Shown: positions 29,088 to 38,505, numbered from the stretch's first letter. The stretch is DNA of 62,524 bases from a bacterium (GCA_021372615.1 JAJFUB010000171.1:1-62524), one strand, 5' to 3'. The notes: generated by a model not told the origin, from the sequence alone. A program made the numbers and translations.

Positions 29088-30866
29088 CTACACGCGCCCC
29101 AGGCGGCGCACGGTCTCGGCCACCGGGGAGGTGCGCGCCTGCCCGGGCCGGGCGTTCGCCTGCTGCTCGGCGATGGTGCGATGCAGCTCGACACAGGCCG
29201 TCTCGTAGTCCACTCCGGTCAGCTCGGACACGAGCCGCGTGCCGCGGTCAATGAGCTTCTTGTTCGAGCACTCGACGTTCGCCATCCAGTTGCTCACCAG
29301 CCGCCCCAGGCGGCCCATGGTGGCGGTCGAGACCGTGTTCAGCACCAGCTTGGCGGCGAGGCGGTCCCACAGGCCCAGCGGCGTGGCTGTCAGGCGGCAG
29401 GGCACGTGCAGCGCCTGTTCGACCCCGCCCAGGTCCGCTCCGGCTTCTCCGATGGTGACAGCCAGCTTGCGGCCGAAGGGCTCCGCCGCCTCGGCGAAGG
29501 CCGCCTGCCACACCCCTGCGCCTGGCGCCGTCGTCTCATGGGACAACAGCACCCGCATGGCGGCGTTCGGCTCGACATCGGTGCGGGAGGGGTCGGGCTC
29601 GCAGCCGATGAGGAACTTCAGCAGTTCGGCGCCGCTCAGGGCCGGCGGGTTGGAGACAATCCGCAGGGAGGCCCCGAGGGCCCCATAGCGGGCCGGGGTC
29701 CAGTCCAGGCAGCGCGACTCGCGCCCCAGCACATGCCGCCAGGCCTCCGGCGTCGCCCGCACCGGGTCCTTGACGAAGGCCCACGACGGCGGGGAGACGA
29801 GATCATCGGACTTGCGGAAGGGCGGCAGCATGAACGTGGGCGCGCGCTCAGTGGTGTCCGTGAAGATGTCCAGGAGGCAGTCGCCGGCATAGTACGTGAT
29901 GCGCCCTCCGGCGGCGTACAGGCCGTGCTCCAGGTCCACCCACGCGGCGATGGCAGCCACGGCCTCGGGAGCGGCCAGATCATCCAGCAACGCTGCGAAC
30001 CGGGCCGCGCTGTCCACGGGCTGTAGCCACGCCGCCGGCAGGGCCTCCAGGGCCGCAGCGGGCAGGACCTGCGGCAGCAGGCGCAGCAGGGCCTGCTCCA
30101 GCGCGCAGCCGACGGCGAGCAGCTCTGCCGTCGTCGCCTGCATCCGCGTCGAGCCCGCGACACCCATGGGGCCGGTGGCGAGGTCGAGCACGGTGACGCC
30201 GGGGTCCTCGATGACGCGGCGCGAGCGCTCGATATGGGCGCTGAGGATGTCCGCCGGGTTGTTGAAGACGAAGAAGCGGCGCTGCCCTCTCTCCCCCGCC
30301 TCCAGCAGCGTGCCGTTGACCGTGGAGGTCTCGCCGCCCTCGCTGATGGCCACCAGCACATCGCCCGCGCTCAGCCCCGCCTCGATGACCTGCTGCTGCC
30401 CGAAGCTGAGGTAGTCCTCGAAGCCCTCGACCGAGCGGATCAAGGCGTAGTCGCCGCCGGTCATGATGCTGACGACCTGATCGCCCAGCTTCGCCGCCAG
30501 GGCCGCCTGCGTGGGCTGTTGCTGCGCCAGGTTCAGCCAGAAGTGCCGCCACATGGCTTCGAGCATGATGCTCAGGCGTCCCGTGGCGCCACAACCGGAG
30601 AAGCACACGCGGTGACCGCCGGCGATGGCCTCGGTCAGCGCGTCTACCAGTTGTGCCACGGCGTCGCCGGCCAATACCCGGTGCGCCAGGGCCGCGACAT
30701 CCTGATCCACCCCCTGCAGCAGCCGCACCCCGGCCGCGCAGTCCTCCTGCAGCGTCTCGGCCAGCCCGCGGGTCCGGGGGTGGGACTGCTCGGTCGGCAG
30801 CATCCCCAGGTGGAACTGCGTCTCCTGGGTCAGGAAGTGCTCGGCCTGGCGGCGATAGTCATCCAT
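29088..30866 (-). CDS. MurQ/glucokinase-regulatory-protein-like double SIS protein
   Basis: A 592-residue cytosolic protein (ATG at 30866 with GAGGAG seven bases upstream). The first SIS domain contains SGCGATGRLS (90-99) and Glu103, the position of the MurQ catalytic acid, and AISEGGETSTVNGTL (173-187), a phosphosugar-binding loop. A VAGSTRMQATTA segment follows, and a second SIS-like half ends in an ACVELHRTI helix. MurQ itself is about 300 residues; double-SIS members include the ~625-residue glucokinase regulator GKRP. So it may be a MurNAc-6-phosphate etherase or a sugar-phosphate-sensing regulator. Pairing with GH20 favours MurNAc/GlcNAc recycling. Confidence 0.8.
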   Translation of the reverse strand: MDDYRRQAEHFLTQETQFHLGMLPTEQSHPRTRGLAETLQEDCAAGVRLLQGVDQDVAALAHRVLAGDAVAQLVDALTEAIAGGHRVCFSGCGATGRLSIMLEAMWRHFWLNLAQQQPTQAALAAKLGDQVVSIMTGGDYALIRSVEGFEDYLSFGQQQVIEAGLSAGDVLVAISEGGETSTVNGTLLEAGERGQRRFFVFNNPADILSAHIERSRRVIEDPGVTVLDLATGPMGVAGSTRMQATTAELLAVGCALEQALLRLLPQVLPAAALEALPAAWLQPVDSAARFAALLDDLAAPEAVAAIAAWVDLEHGLYAAGGRITYYAGDCLLDIFTDTTERAPTFMLPPFRKSDDLVSPPSWAFVKDPVRATPEAWRHVLGRESRCLDWTPARYGALGASLRIVSNPPALSGAELLKFLIGCEPDPSRTDVEPNAAMRVLLSHETTAPGAGVWQAAFAEAAEPFGRKLAVTIGEAGADLGGVEQALHVPCRLTATPLGLWDRLAAKLVLNTVSTATMGRLGRLVSNWMANVECSNKKLIDRGTRLVSELTGVDYETACVELHRTIAEQQANARPGQARTSPVAETVRRLGRV

Positions 30867-30997
30867 GTCTCTGCTCCTCATCGGCAACGCTGTCATCCCC
30901 GGCGCGCGACCAGGCCGGAGGTCCGCAGGGCCCCCGGCGCGAAGTGGCGGCCAGACCCGTCTCGGCCTCGCCAACCACCACCCCGAGGGACTCCACA

Positions 30998-33304
30998 ATG
31001 TGGCGCAGCTTCAGCGTTCTGTGTCTGTTCTCCTCCCTGACTCTCGCCGTGGGGCAGACGGCCTGGCAGGAAGGCTTCGAGCAAGCCCAGGGGGGCCAGC
31101 CGATCGGGTGGAGCTTCTCGGCCACCCGGGGCGCCGTCAGCGGGGCCTGGGACGCCTCCGAGCCCGCTGGCGGCCACTCAATCCGCCTGGAAGTCAAGGA
31201 GGCCGGCGGCCGGGCCACCTGGATCTACGGGCCGCGCCTGCCCCTGAAGCCCTCCACCTGCTACCGCCTGCAGTTCAGGGTGATGCGCGTGAACGTGCAG
31301 GCGCGCGGGCGTGCCTACGTGATTCTGTACGAGAACGGCGTCGAGGCCCCGGCCTCCTGGCACGTGAGCCCGTATCTGGGCGGCACGCAGGACTGGCAGA
31401 CCTGCACGGTCACCTTCCGCACCCGCCCCGATGCCAGTTGGGGCCGCCTGCAGTGCAAGCTGTGGGAGGCGCCCGGTTACGCCTGGTTCGACGACCTGGT
31501 GCTGGAGGAAATCAGCCCCGACGCCATCTCCGAGGCAGCGGTGAAGCAGCGCCCCACACCGCCGGACGACGGCTCTCCGCTGCAGCTCATGTGGTATCCT
31601 GCCCAGCGGCGGCCGGACAACACGCTGCACCTGCTGCCCGGCGCGGTCAACCCGGCCGCGATGTTCTTCTGGGGGCGTAAGGACGAGGTGAAGGAGCCGG
31701 TCCTGATCGTCGAGACCCCGCCGCAGGTGACGGTGCGCGGGCCGGTGGTGTGCAGCCGCGAGACGATCCCGGAAGCGGTGGATATCAAGCCCGAGCGCGC
31801 CACCCGCGACGGCGCGGCGGCCCTGCGGTGGCGGCTGCCGATCCGCGCCGAGCAACTCACGGCCCGGCTGAAGCCCACCGGCCCGGAATGGACGGCCTAC
31901 CACTTCATCTACGTGCAGCCGGGGGCGGGCTGCCCGCGCACGTTCACGTGGCGCTGGCAGACCGAGTGCGCGGGCAAGCCGGGGCCGTGGCACGAGCTGC
32001 CCGCCCAACTGGAGCCCCGCGCCGAGGGGAAGCTCAGCCGCGTCCCGTCGTTCCCGCTCTATGCCCAGCACACCGACGCCCTGCGCCTGCCCACGCGCCA
32101 GGAGCGGCAGGCGGTGCTCGACAGTCTCGCCTATGCCGGGATCGAGGGTGGGCTGGCGCTGGCCAGCCACCAGCGCGAGTGCCACCCGATTGACCAGGAG
32201 CTGGAGCGCCAGGGGTTCCACACGTGGGAATGGCTCTGGGACGGCTACAGCCAGAAGGGCGGAGAGGGCTTCCCCCTGGTGTACGAAGAGCCGAAGGGCC
32301 CCTCGCGCCTGATGTGCCCGCAGGCGCAGGCCGAGCGGGCCGAGCCCTGGTGGTCGAGCCTGTGCGAGACGTACCGCGCGCGCATCGAGCGCGACACGAC
32401 GCGGCTCATCATCAACTTCGAGCCGCCGGTGTTCAACTGCTGCTTCTGCGAGCGATGCCGCAAGGCGTTCGCGGCGTGGGCGAAGTTGCCGCCTGAGCAG
32501 GTGGCCGCCCTGTCGCCCAGGCAGATCCAGGAACTGCCCGACGATGCCTGGGGGCGCTTCCGGGCGGCCCAGAACGGGCAGATCGTCAAGAACCACTGCG
32601 CCGCCATCCACGCGGCCAACCCGAGGGTGCAGGTGGGGCTGTGCGGGCCGCAGTACGACGACTGGACCGCCAGGCGCGGCATGGACATCCGCCAGTTCGA
32701 GCCCGACGTGGCCTTCCACGCGCCTATGATCTACACGGTGGGGCTGGCCTACGCCGATCCCATCCGCTCCACCTGCGAGAACACGAAGGCCCCCGTCATC
32801 CCCTTCGTGCTGGCTTCGGACCTGGCCGTGCCGCCGGTCTTCCCCACGGCCCAGGAACTGCGCACCAATCTGCTGGTGACCGCCGCCAGTGGCGGGGCGG
32901 GCGCGGTGCTGTGGGTGGGGATCGAGTCGCTGGACGGGGAGTACCTGAACGCCCTGCGCCAGGGCCTGCGCGAGATCGCGCTGCTGGAGCCGTACGTCCA
33001 GGGCGGCACGCGCATCGAGGGCCTCAAGCTGGACACCGTCCCCGAACGCACCCGCACGGTCAAGGTCGGGGACCAGAGCTTCGAGGTCTCGCCCTTCAAC
33101 ACGGGGACCTCGACGATGCGCCAGTGGGCCTGGCAGTCACCGCGAGGCCGCCTGTATGTGCTGGTCAACTACGACGAGTTGAATGCGAGGCGGATAGAGA
33201 CGCCGGGGGCGAAGTCGCTGCTTGGCCCGGCGCCGACGACAGTGGCGGGCCGGTCGGTGCTGACGCTGCAGCCAGGCGAGGCGGCGGCCGTCGTGGTCAA
33301 GTAG
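30998..33304 (+). CDS. Secreted protein with jelly-roll and TIM-barrel-like domains
   Basis: A 768-residue exported protein. The ATG at 30998 has GAGGGA seven bases upstream and begins a signal peptide (MWRSFSVLCLFSSLTLAVG). Residues about 20-165 look like a carbohydrate-binding jelly roll (WQEGFEQAQ start, YAWFDDLVLEE end). After a beta-rich middle comes a TIM-barrel-like region with LIINFEPPVFNCCFCERCRKAFAAW, where the Cys-rich FCxxC is typical of uncharacterised bacterial glycoside-hydrolase-like proteins, and VGLCGPQYDDW. The C-terminus is a beta domain typical of such enzymes. The large family is uncharacterised. Confidence 0.7.
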   Translation: MWRSFSVLCLFSSLTLAVGQTAWQEGFEQAQGGQPIGWSFSATRGAVSGAWDASEPAGGHSIRLEVKEAGGRATWIYGPRLPLKPSTCYRLQFRVMRVNVQARGRAYVILYENGVEAPASWHVSPYLGGTQDWQTCTVTFRTRPDASWGRLQCKLWEAPGYAWFDDLVLEEISPDAISEAAVKQRPTPPDDGSPLQLMWYPAQRRPDNTLHLLPGAVNPAAMFFWGRKDEVKEPVLIVETPPQVTVRGPVVCSRETIPEAVDIKPERATRDGAAALRWRLPIRAEQLTARLKPTGPEWTAYHFIYVQPGAGCPRTFTWRWQTECAGKPGPWHELPAQLEPRAEGKLSRVPSFPLYAQHTDALRLPTRQERQAVLDSLAYAGIEGGLALASHQRECHPIDQELERQGFHTWEWLWDGYSQKGGEGFPLVYEEPKGPSRLMCPQAQAERAEPWWSSLCETYRARIERDTTRLIINFEPPVFNCCFCERCRKAFAAWAKLPPEQVAALSPRQIQELPDDAWGRFRAAQNGQIVKNHCAAIHAANPRVQVGLCGPQYDDWTARRGMDIRQFEPDVAFHAPMIYTVGLAYADPIRSTCENTKAPVIPFVLASDLAVPPVFPTAQELRTNLLVTAASGGAGAVLWVGIESLDGEYLNALRQGLREIALLEPYVQGGTRIEGLKLDTVPERTRTVKVGDQSFEVSPFNTGTSTMRQWAWQSPRGRLYVLVNYDELNARRIETPGAKSLLGPAPTTVAGRSVLTLQPGEAAAVVVK

Positions 33305-33329
33305 CACGGGCGACAGCCGACCAGCAGCA

Positions 33330-33422
33330 GTAGGGCAGGCGGCCTCGCCTGCCCCGGCCCTGATCCGCGCGGGCGAGGCCGCCCGCGCTACTGACGAACG
33401 GAAGCGAGGCCGCCCGCGCTAC
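33330..33422. repeat. GTAG-type REP pair plus a third half unit
   Basis: GTAG-G-GCAGGCG-GCCT-CGCCTGC (33330-33352) is followed by CGCGGGCG-AGGC-CGCCCGCG-CTAC (33368-33391) and a truncated third copy ending in CTAC at 33419-33422. Same family as 18403-18486 and 43939-43999. Confidence 0.85.
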
Positions 33423-33475
33423 TGGCATGGATCGGGCACGTACCGCAGCCGCAACACAGACAGAGAGGTTCGCTT

Positions 33476-34270
33476 ATGTCATCCCTGCAGAGCAAGGCCT
33501 GGACGTGGGGCTACATGATCGCCGGTGACGTGCCTGGCGAAGTGCCGTTCGTGGGACGGTCGTACTGCAGCCTGGAGACAGCCGCCGCATACCTGGGGAC
33601 GCCCAATGTCGTGTTCATGAACAGCAACCACGACCGAGGCACGCTCACCCCGGAGCATCTCGACCCGCTGGCCGGCTGCGAGCGCATCATCTGCGGCCTG
33701 CAGCACGGCGCGTATGCCGAGACCGCGCGGCAGGTGAGCGCCCTGTCGCGCACGCGCCCGAACATCGTTGGCGGGCTGATTGACGACTACCTGGACTTCC
33801 ACGGCCCCAGCGCCAAGATGACCCCCGAGGAGACGCGCGCGGTCTACGACGCGCTCAAGAGCGAGAATGACGCGCTGCGCCTGACCGTGGTCCGCTACAC
33901 GTGGCAGGACCAGGCCGACCTGCTCCCCTACCTGCCGTACCTCGATGCCATCAACCTGTGGGTCTGGGTGGGGAACACGTACGACTGGCAGGTGCGGATG
34001 AGCGCCGAGCTGGAGCGGATCGGCCGCCTGACCGGCAAGCCCATCCTGCTGGGGCTGTTCCTGCATGACTACGGCGGCACGGGCGGGCCGATGCCGATGG
34101 ACGTGCTGGAGGCGCAGTTCCAGAAGGCCGTCGCCTTCGCGCGCAGCGGCTTGATCGAGGGCTTCGTCATCCTGCAGAGCGGCTGGCTGGACCGGGAGGA
34201 CCATCGCCCGCAGGCCCAGTGGGTGCAGCAGTACCTGCACTGGGCCTACGGCACGACGACGGGGCGGTAG
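33476..34270 (+). CDS. Conserved-looking protein of unknown function, TIM-barrel-like
   Basis: A 264-residue protein with no signal peptide. AGAGAGG upstream supports the ATG at 33476. Secondary-structure pattern suggests an alpha/beta barrel: GYMIAGDVPG, PNVVFMNSNHDRG, IVGGLIDDYLDFHG, LRLTVVRYTWQDQADLL, DAINLWVWVG, KPILLGLFLHDYGG, GFVILQSGWLDRED. Acidic pairs at strand ends (DDYLD, HDY, DRED) would fit a hydrolase, but no family motif is visible and I do not assign a function. Confidence 0.6.
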   Translation: MSSLQSKAWTWGYMIAGDVPGEVPFVGRSYCSLETAAAYLGTPNVVFMNSNHDRGTLTPEHLDPLAGCERIICGLQHGAYAETARQVSALSRTRPNIVGGLIDDYLDFHGPSAKMTPEETRAVYDALKSENDALRLTVVRYTWQDQADLLPYLPYLDAINLWVWVGNTYDWQVRMSAELERIGRLTGKPILLGLFLHDYGGTGGPMPMDVLEAQFQKAVAFARSGLIEGFVILQSGWLDREDHRPQAQWVQQYLHWAYGTTTGR

Positions 34271-34282
34271 GCGGCCTGTGCG

Positions 34283-35647
34283 CTAGCCGATGGCCCCGGA
34301 AGCGGCTGCCCGGGCGATGCGCTCGGCGTCGGGGCCCCCGACCTGCTCGATCTGGCGCCGCTGTGGCGTGCAGTGCGGGCCGCAGTTGCACGGGTAGTTC
34401 CACGGGTTGCCATCCAGCAGGTCGGCCAGCGCCTCCCACATGCGCTGGGTCTCGGCGCACAGCGTCACCGGCGTCTCGGGGCTCAGGCGACGCGACTCGG
34501 CGATGACGTGGCGATAGACCTCCTCTTTCACCTCGAAGGGGAAGGGCTTCTCGCCATCCACCACGTGCTGCCAGCAGGTGCCGCGCTCCGCCTCGGCCTG
34601 CTCGGCGGCGGCGACGAAGGCGGGCTCGAGCGTGTCCTTGCCCATCGTCTCGTCCAGCTCGGCCACGCTGTCCACAAACACCATTTCCATGCTCAGGTTG
34701 TCGGGCTTGACGCGCGAGTAGAGGGTCTCGAACATCTGCGTCGTCTCCTCGCGCCAGCCCAGGTGCGGGATGATCGGCTTGAGCTTGAAGCGGATGGTGT
34801 AGCCGGCCTCCTGCAGGCGGCGGGCAGCCTCGATGCGCTCCTCCATTGTCCCGGTCTTGTCCTCATACCGGCGGCTGGCGGTGTGGGTGGACAGGGTCCA
34901 CAGCATCATCGTGTGCCCGTTGTGCGGCAGCGACGCCAGGAAGTCGGTGTTGGCGCTCTTGGTGAACAGGATCAGGTAGCGGTCGTCACGGCGGGCGAAG
35001 TCGCGCACCAGCAGCTCGCAGGCCCCGTACTCGGGCTCGAGGGCGAAGACATCCTGCTCCACATCGTACCGGAAGGTCTTCTGCCAGGGCGTCTGGTCCA
35101 CGAACTCGCCGACCTTGTCCACAAATTCCTCGACGTTGAGGTTCACCACGTACACCGAGCCGCGCTGGCAGTACGAGCAGCGATGGGCGCAGCCCCAGGC
35201 GGAGTGCAGGTCGTGCAGGCTCCAGCATACGTGCGCGGGGTTCCACTTGTCGCGCAGCTCGTAGTGGAAGAACGGCGCGGCCCCCAGCATCGCCAGGATG
35301 CGCCCGCCGGTGAACCACTGCTTGCAGTCGCCGTAGGCGGCGTGCGCCTCCACGCACCGCTGGTACAGTTCGGTCTTCGCCACTTCAGCCCGCTGCTCGG
35401 GCGTGAGCCACTTGAAGGCCGTGAACAGGAAGTCCGGGTCGCCCACGTCGCGGTAGGCGCCCTGACGGACTTCGCCGATCCAGCCACTGTCGCGGATGGC
35501 CTGCGGCAGGTCCTCGGGGGTGAGCACCTGCACTTCGGACATGCTGCGGCCCAGGCCGGCGACCAGACGCTCCAGACGCCGGACGTTGCGGTCATCCTGC
35601 AGCGCCCAGTCCATCGCGTACAAATGGCGTGGCTGGAGGTTGTACAT
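34283..35647 (-). CDS. Spore photoproduct lyase-like radical SAM protein
   Basis: A 454-residue radical SAM enzyme. The Fe-S/SAM motif is Cys153-x3-Cys157-x2-Cys160 (CAHRCSYC). The LWTLSTHTASRRYEDKTGTMEERI segment and the following AARRLQEAGYTIRFKLKPIIPH strongly resemble SplB, which repairs thymine spore photoproduct. The C-terminus adds an extra CNCGPHC Cys cluster not in classical SplB. Given a non-sporulating-looking, secreted-GH neighbourhood, it may act on other DNA or RNA lesions or another substrate. It lies convergent to the unknown gene ending at 34270. Confidence 0.75.
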   Translation of the reverse strand: MYNLQPRHLYAMDWALQDDRNVRRLERLVAGLGRSMSEVQVLTPEDLPQAIRDSGWIGEVRQGAYRDVGDPDFLFTAFKWLTPEQRAEVAKTELYQRCVEAHAAYGDCKQWFTGGRILAMLGAAPFFHYELRDKWNPAHVCWSLHDLHSAWGCAHRCSYCQRGSVYVVNLNVEEFVDKVGEFVDQTPWQKTFRYDVEQDVFALEPEYGACELLVRDFARRDDRYLILFTKSANTDFLASLPHNGHTMMLWTLSTHTASRRYEDKTGTMEERIEAARRLQEAGYTIRFKLKPIIPHLGWREETTQMFETLYSRVKPDNLSMEMVFVDSVAELDETMGKDTLEPAFVAAAEQAEAERGTCWQHVVDGEKPFPFEVKEEVYRHVIAESRRLSPETPVTLCAETQRMWEALADLLDGNPWNYPCNCGPHCTPQRRQIEQVGGPDAERIARAAASGAIG

Positions 35648-35688
35648 GCGGTGATCTCCTGTTATGCGGCGGCGGCAGGCCGCCCCTG

Positions 35689-36444
35689 TCAGTGTGCGGC
35701 GACCAGCCCCAGCTTCTCATCGGGCGCCATCGGCACTACCCTGGCGTGCCACTGCTCGCCGAAGTGCTCGGCCATCCAGAAGCGCCCCGGGCCCCACCCG
35801 ATCAGCCCAATGGCCGGGGACACGTCGTAGATGCCCACCAGCGTGAAGTCCCCGTCGGCCTTCAGCAGGCCCTTCTTGCCCTCGACGGTGTAGCAGCCGA
35901 ACCACCAGTGGTCGTCGTGGTTGCAGACCGTCTGGATGCCCAGGTTGGTGTAGCCGCTCGGGAGCACGTGGGTGCGCAGGTAGCGCAGGTCGCCGTCGTA
36001 CTCGTACGCGTAGTTCTCTTCGTAGCCCTGGGGCAGGCCGCCGATGATGAAGAAGTGGCCGTCGTGGGCCTCGACGCCCCCGGCCCCGAAGGTCGCCTCC
36101 GGCACGGGCACGATGCGCTCCAGGGACAGGTCCGCCGCGTCGTAGACGTAGACCTTGGAGTCCGCGCCCGGCCGGTTGAACTGGTTCGACCAGGCGACGT
36201 ACAGCTTGTCGCCGGCCAGGCACAGGTCCCCGTGGTGGGTCGGGACCTCCACCCGCGCCAGCACCTGCCCCTGCAGGTCGGTCTTCACCAGGACATCGGT
36301 AAAGCTCCAGTACAGTGTGTCTACCGCGTTCCCGGCAATGCCCTGGAGGTGGTGGGGGTACTGCCCGTCGCAGATGACTTCGGCCGGCAGACCGGACGAC
36401 GGCGCGGCGGACGATGCCGCCGCGCCGGGCTTGGGTTCCAGCAT
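35689..36444 (-). CDS. Predicted beta-propeller protein of unknown function
   Basis: A 251-residue protein with alternating short beta segments (VDTLYWSFTD, GDKLYVAWSN, KVYVYDAADLSLERIV, GHFFIIGGLPQG, DHWWFGCYTVEG), the rhythm of a WD/Kelch-like or NHL-type propeller with about six blades. No signal peptide; the N-terminus is a Pro/Ala-rich segment. It lies in a minus-strand run with the QueG-like genes upstream and the radical SAM gene downstream. Function unknown. Confidence 0.6.
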   Translation of the reverse strand: MLEPKPGAAASSAAPSSGLPAEVICDGQYPHHLQGIAGNAVDTLYWSFTDVLVKTDLQGQVLARVEVPTHHGDLCLAGDKLYVAWSNQFNRPGADSKVYVYDAADLSLERIVPVPEATFGAGGVEAHDGHFFIIGGLPQGYEENYAYEYDGDLRYLRTHVLPSGYTNLGIQTVCNHDDHWWFGCYTVEGKKGLLKADGDFTLVGIYDVSPAIGLIGWGPGRFWMAEHFGEQWHARVVPMAPDEKLGLVAAH

Positions 36445-36504
36445 GACGTTCTCAGGCCTTCCTTCGGGCCGCCCGGCAGGCGGCCGTCACCCGGACCGCG
36501 CGCC

Positions 36505-37572
36505 TCAGTACCAGCCCTCGTCCTTCCGGGCCGGCGGCGGTTCGGGGGCGGGTGCGTCCGGGTCGTAGACGAGTCCCTTGTGATCGGCGGCGCGGTGCGC
36601 CGGCTCCTCGTCGAGGCGCCACGGCTTCGACTCGCTGAACACCGGACGAGTATTGAACTTGTTCGCGACGGTTCCCTTCTTCTCGACGTGTTTGAGGCAG
36701 CCGATGATGCAGCCGCGCGCGCCGCAGGCTGCCACAGGGTGGGCCGACAGGGCCTGCAGCGCCGGCATGGTCGGGAACATCGTCCGGCCCAGGTCCCACG
36801 CCTCCAGCCACGTGACTTCCTGCTCGCCAATCGCCATGCGCACACCGGGGAAGCGCTTGGCGAAGAACGGACCGCTGGCCTTGTTGAGGCCGAAGTGCGT
36901 CAGCTTGCACTTCCCCAGGTCCAGGTCGTTCCACTCGATCCGGTGGCCCTCGACCTCAATGGCGACGGCCTGGTCCGCCGCGATGGCGCCTGCCGGGCAC
37001 TCGGCGACACAGCGCTTGCAGCGGTCGCAGAGCACGCCGGTCTCGATGGGGTCGGGCTCCAACTCGGCATCGGTGAGCAGCAGGCCAAGGCGCTGCCGGG
37101 GGCCGAACTCGCGGGTCATGAAGACCTTCGACCAGCCCATCTCGCCCAGGCCTGCCAGGGTCGCGGCGATGCGGTGCTGCACCACGACTTCGCGTGCCGG
37201 CAAACCGGGGCCGGGCGAGGGCGCGGCCGGCCCGAACTCGCGTTGGGTCGCAATGCCGCTGAGCGAGCAGGCGTCATGGCCGTGCTGCTCGACAAACCGC
37301 GCCAGCCGGTAGTTGGCCACCCCGAGCATGTGGTTGAGCCCGGCATAGCTGAAGATGTGGTACGACGGGTAGTGCGTCCCCTCGTCCACGCCGCGATGCG
37401 TGCCGCGGATGATGCGCTTGACGAAGGCGACGACGGAGCGCGCTTTGGGCATGATGTTGCGCGGGTGCATGTCGGGCGGGGCGCCATCGAAGCGCTCGAT
37501 GTTCGCCACCCCGAGCTTGTCCACGCCGACGACGTTCAGGGCGTACTCACGCAGGGCTTCCTTGGTCAGCAT
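36505..37572 (-). CDS. QueG/reductive-dehalogenase-like Fe-S protein A
   Basis: A 355-residue protein of the cobalamin- and Fe-S-dependent QueG/RdhA superfamily. The middle contains LAGLGEMGWSKVFMTREFGPRQRLGLLLTDAEL, matching the corrinoid-domain signature of epoxyqueuosine reductase, then a 4Fe-4S motif Cys182-x2-Cys185-x2-Cys188-x3-Cys192 (CDRCKRCVAECP). A later CGARGCIIGC may hold the second cluster. It lacks a Tat signal, so is cytosolic and not a respiratory dehalogenase. The start at 37572 is five bases after the stop of the paralogous gene upstream. Proteins of this group without known substrate are common. Confidence 0.78.
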   Translation of the reverse strand: MLTKEALREYALNVVGVDKLGVANIERFDGAPPDMHPRNIMPKARSVVAFVKRIIRGTHRGVDEGTHYPSYHIFSYAGLNHMLGVANYRLARFVEQHGHDACSLSGIATQREFGPAAPSPGPGLPAREVVVQHRIAATLAGLGEMGWSKVFMTREFGPRQRLGLLLTDAELEPDPIETGVLCDRCKRCVAECPAGAIAADQAVAIEVEGHRIEWNDLDLGKCKLTHFGLNKASGPFFAKRFPGVRMAIGEQEVTWLEAWDLGRTMFPTMPALQALSAHPVAACGARGCIIGCLKHVEKKGTVANKFNTRPVFSESKPWRLDEEPAHRAADHKGLVYDPDAPAPEPPPARKDEGWY

Positions 37573-37577
37573 GGGCC

Positions 37578-38387
37578 TCACGCCTCCTCTTTCGCCGGGC
37601 GGAAGGGCGAGGCGAACTTGCGGGTGAGCTTGCCGCTGTCTTCCAGGTGCGCCACGCAGGCCCGGCCGCACGCCGCGCCCAGCCGGAACGGCTCCGAGCC
37701 GGTGGAGTACGGCAGGCGGCTGATGCCGGTCTTGCACACGCGGCAGTTCTCGATCCGCAGCGGGTACCAGCCGGCTTCACCGGCACACAGCGGAGCGCGA
37801 TGCAGCTCGGAGGCATTGAGCGCGGCGGCCGGACAGGCCACTGCGCAGGCACCGCAGTGGTCACAGACGCTGCCGGCGAAGGGCGCGTCGACCTCGAACT
37901 CGGCATCGGTGAGGATGATCGTCAGCATCTGCCGGGGACCGAACTCCGGGGTCAGCAGCCACTTGCCGCGCCCGATCTCGCCCAGCCCGGCGGCGTGGGC
38001 CGCGTAGTCGAACTCCAGGATGACGTTTGGCTCGGGCTTGTCAGGTCCGACACTGACGCCCTGGGCGCGCATGTCGCCGGCCTGGTGGAATATCGGCGTG
38101 GCTTCCCAGCCCTCGTTCTCCAGTCGCCGGCAGAGCTGGTAGGTCGTCTCCAGCGCCACGGAGCCGGGGATGCCCATGTTGAGGGTGTAGCCGGCCGTGC
38201 CCACCTCCATCCCTTGCAGCGACCCGCGCGGGATGCTGAAGGCCAGCACGATGACTGAGCGCGTCTGGGGCTGGATGGCCAGCGGGCTGGCCTCCGGGGC
38301 AAAGAGCGCGAACCGCTCGACCGGCGCCACGCCGATCAGGTCCACACCCATGCTCCGGGCGAGGTCTTTGAACTCCTGAGTTGTCAC
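37578..38387 (-). CDS. QueG/reductive-dehalogenase-like Fe-S protein B
   Basis: A 269-residue paralogue of the downstream gene. The GTG at 38387 has GGAGG seven bases upstream; the longer ORF to 38501 has no ribosome site. The corrinoid-type AAGLGEIGRGKWLLTPEFGPRQ and the 4Fe-4S motif Cys175-x2-Cys178-x2-Cys181-x3-Cys185 (CDHCGACAVACP) are clear, and a second Cys set follows (ENCRVCKTG...ACGRACVA). With the adjacent paralogue it may form a heterodimeric reductase for an unknown substrate. A weak promoter (TTTCGG-17-TATACT) lies at 38461-38433. The next upstream gene is an AraC regulator on the same strand. Confidence 0.78.
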   Translation of the reverse strand: MTTQEFKDLARSMGVDLIGVAPVERFALFAPEASPLAIQPQTRSVIVLAFSIPRGSLQGMEVGTAGYTLNMGIPGSVALETTYQLCRRLENEGWEATPIFHQAGDMRAQGVSVGPDKPEPNVILEFDYAAHAAGLGEIGRGKWLLTPEFGPRQMLTIILTDAEFEVDAPFAGSVCDHCGACAVACPAAALNASELHRAPLCAGEAGWYPLRIENCRVCKTGISRLPYSTGSEPFRLGAACGRACVAHLEDSGKLTRKFASPFRPAKEEA

Positions 38388-38432
38388 GGTAGATCCTCCC
38401 AGTCTGTGCCTGGTGGCAGTGTTCACGGTGGG

Positions 38433-38461
38433 AGTATACGCCGCGCGTCCCGGGGCCGAAA
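38433..38461 (-). promoter_or_regulatory. Possible promoter for the QueG-like pair
   Basis: Minus-strand TTTCGG (38461-38456), 17 bases, TATACT (38438-38433). The -10 is good and the -35 poor. An activator such as the neighbouring AraC protein could compensate. Confidence 0.4.
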
Positions 38462-38505
38462 TGGCCGCGGCGATAGTTGTGGTGGGACGGGACGATAGCA
38501 CCCCG

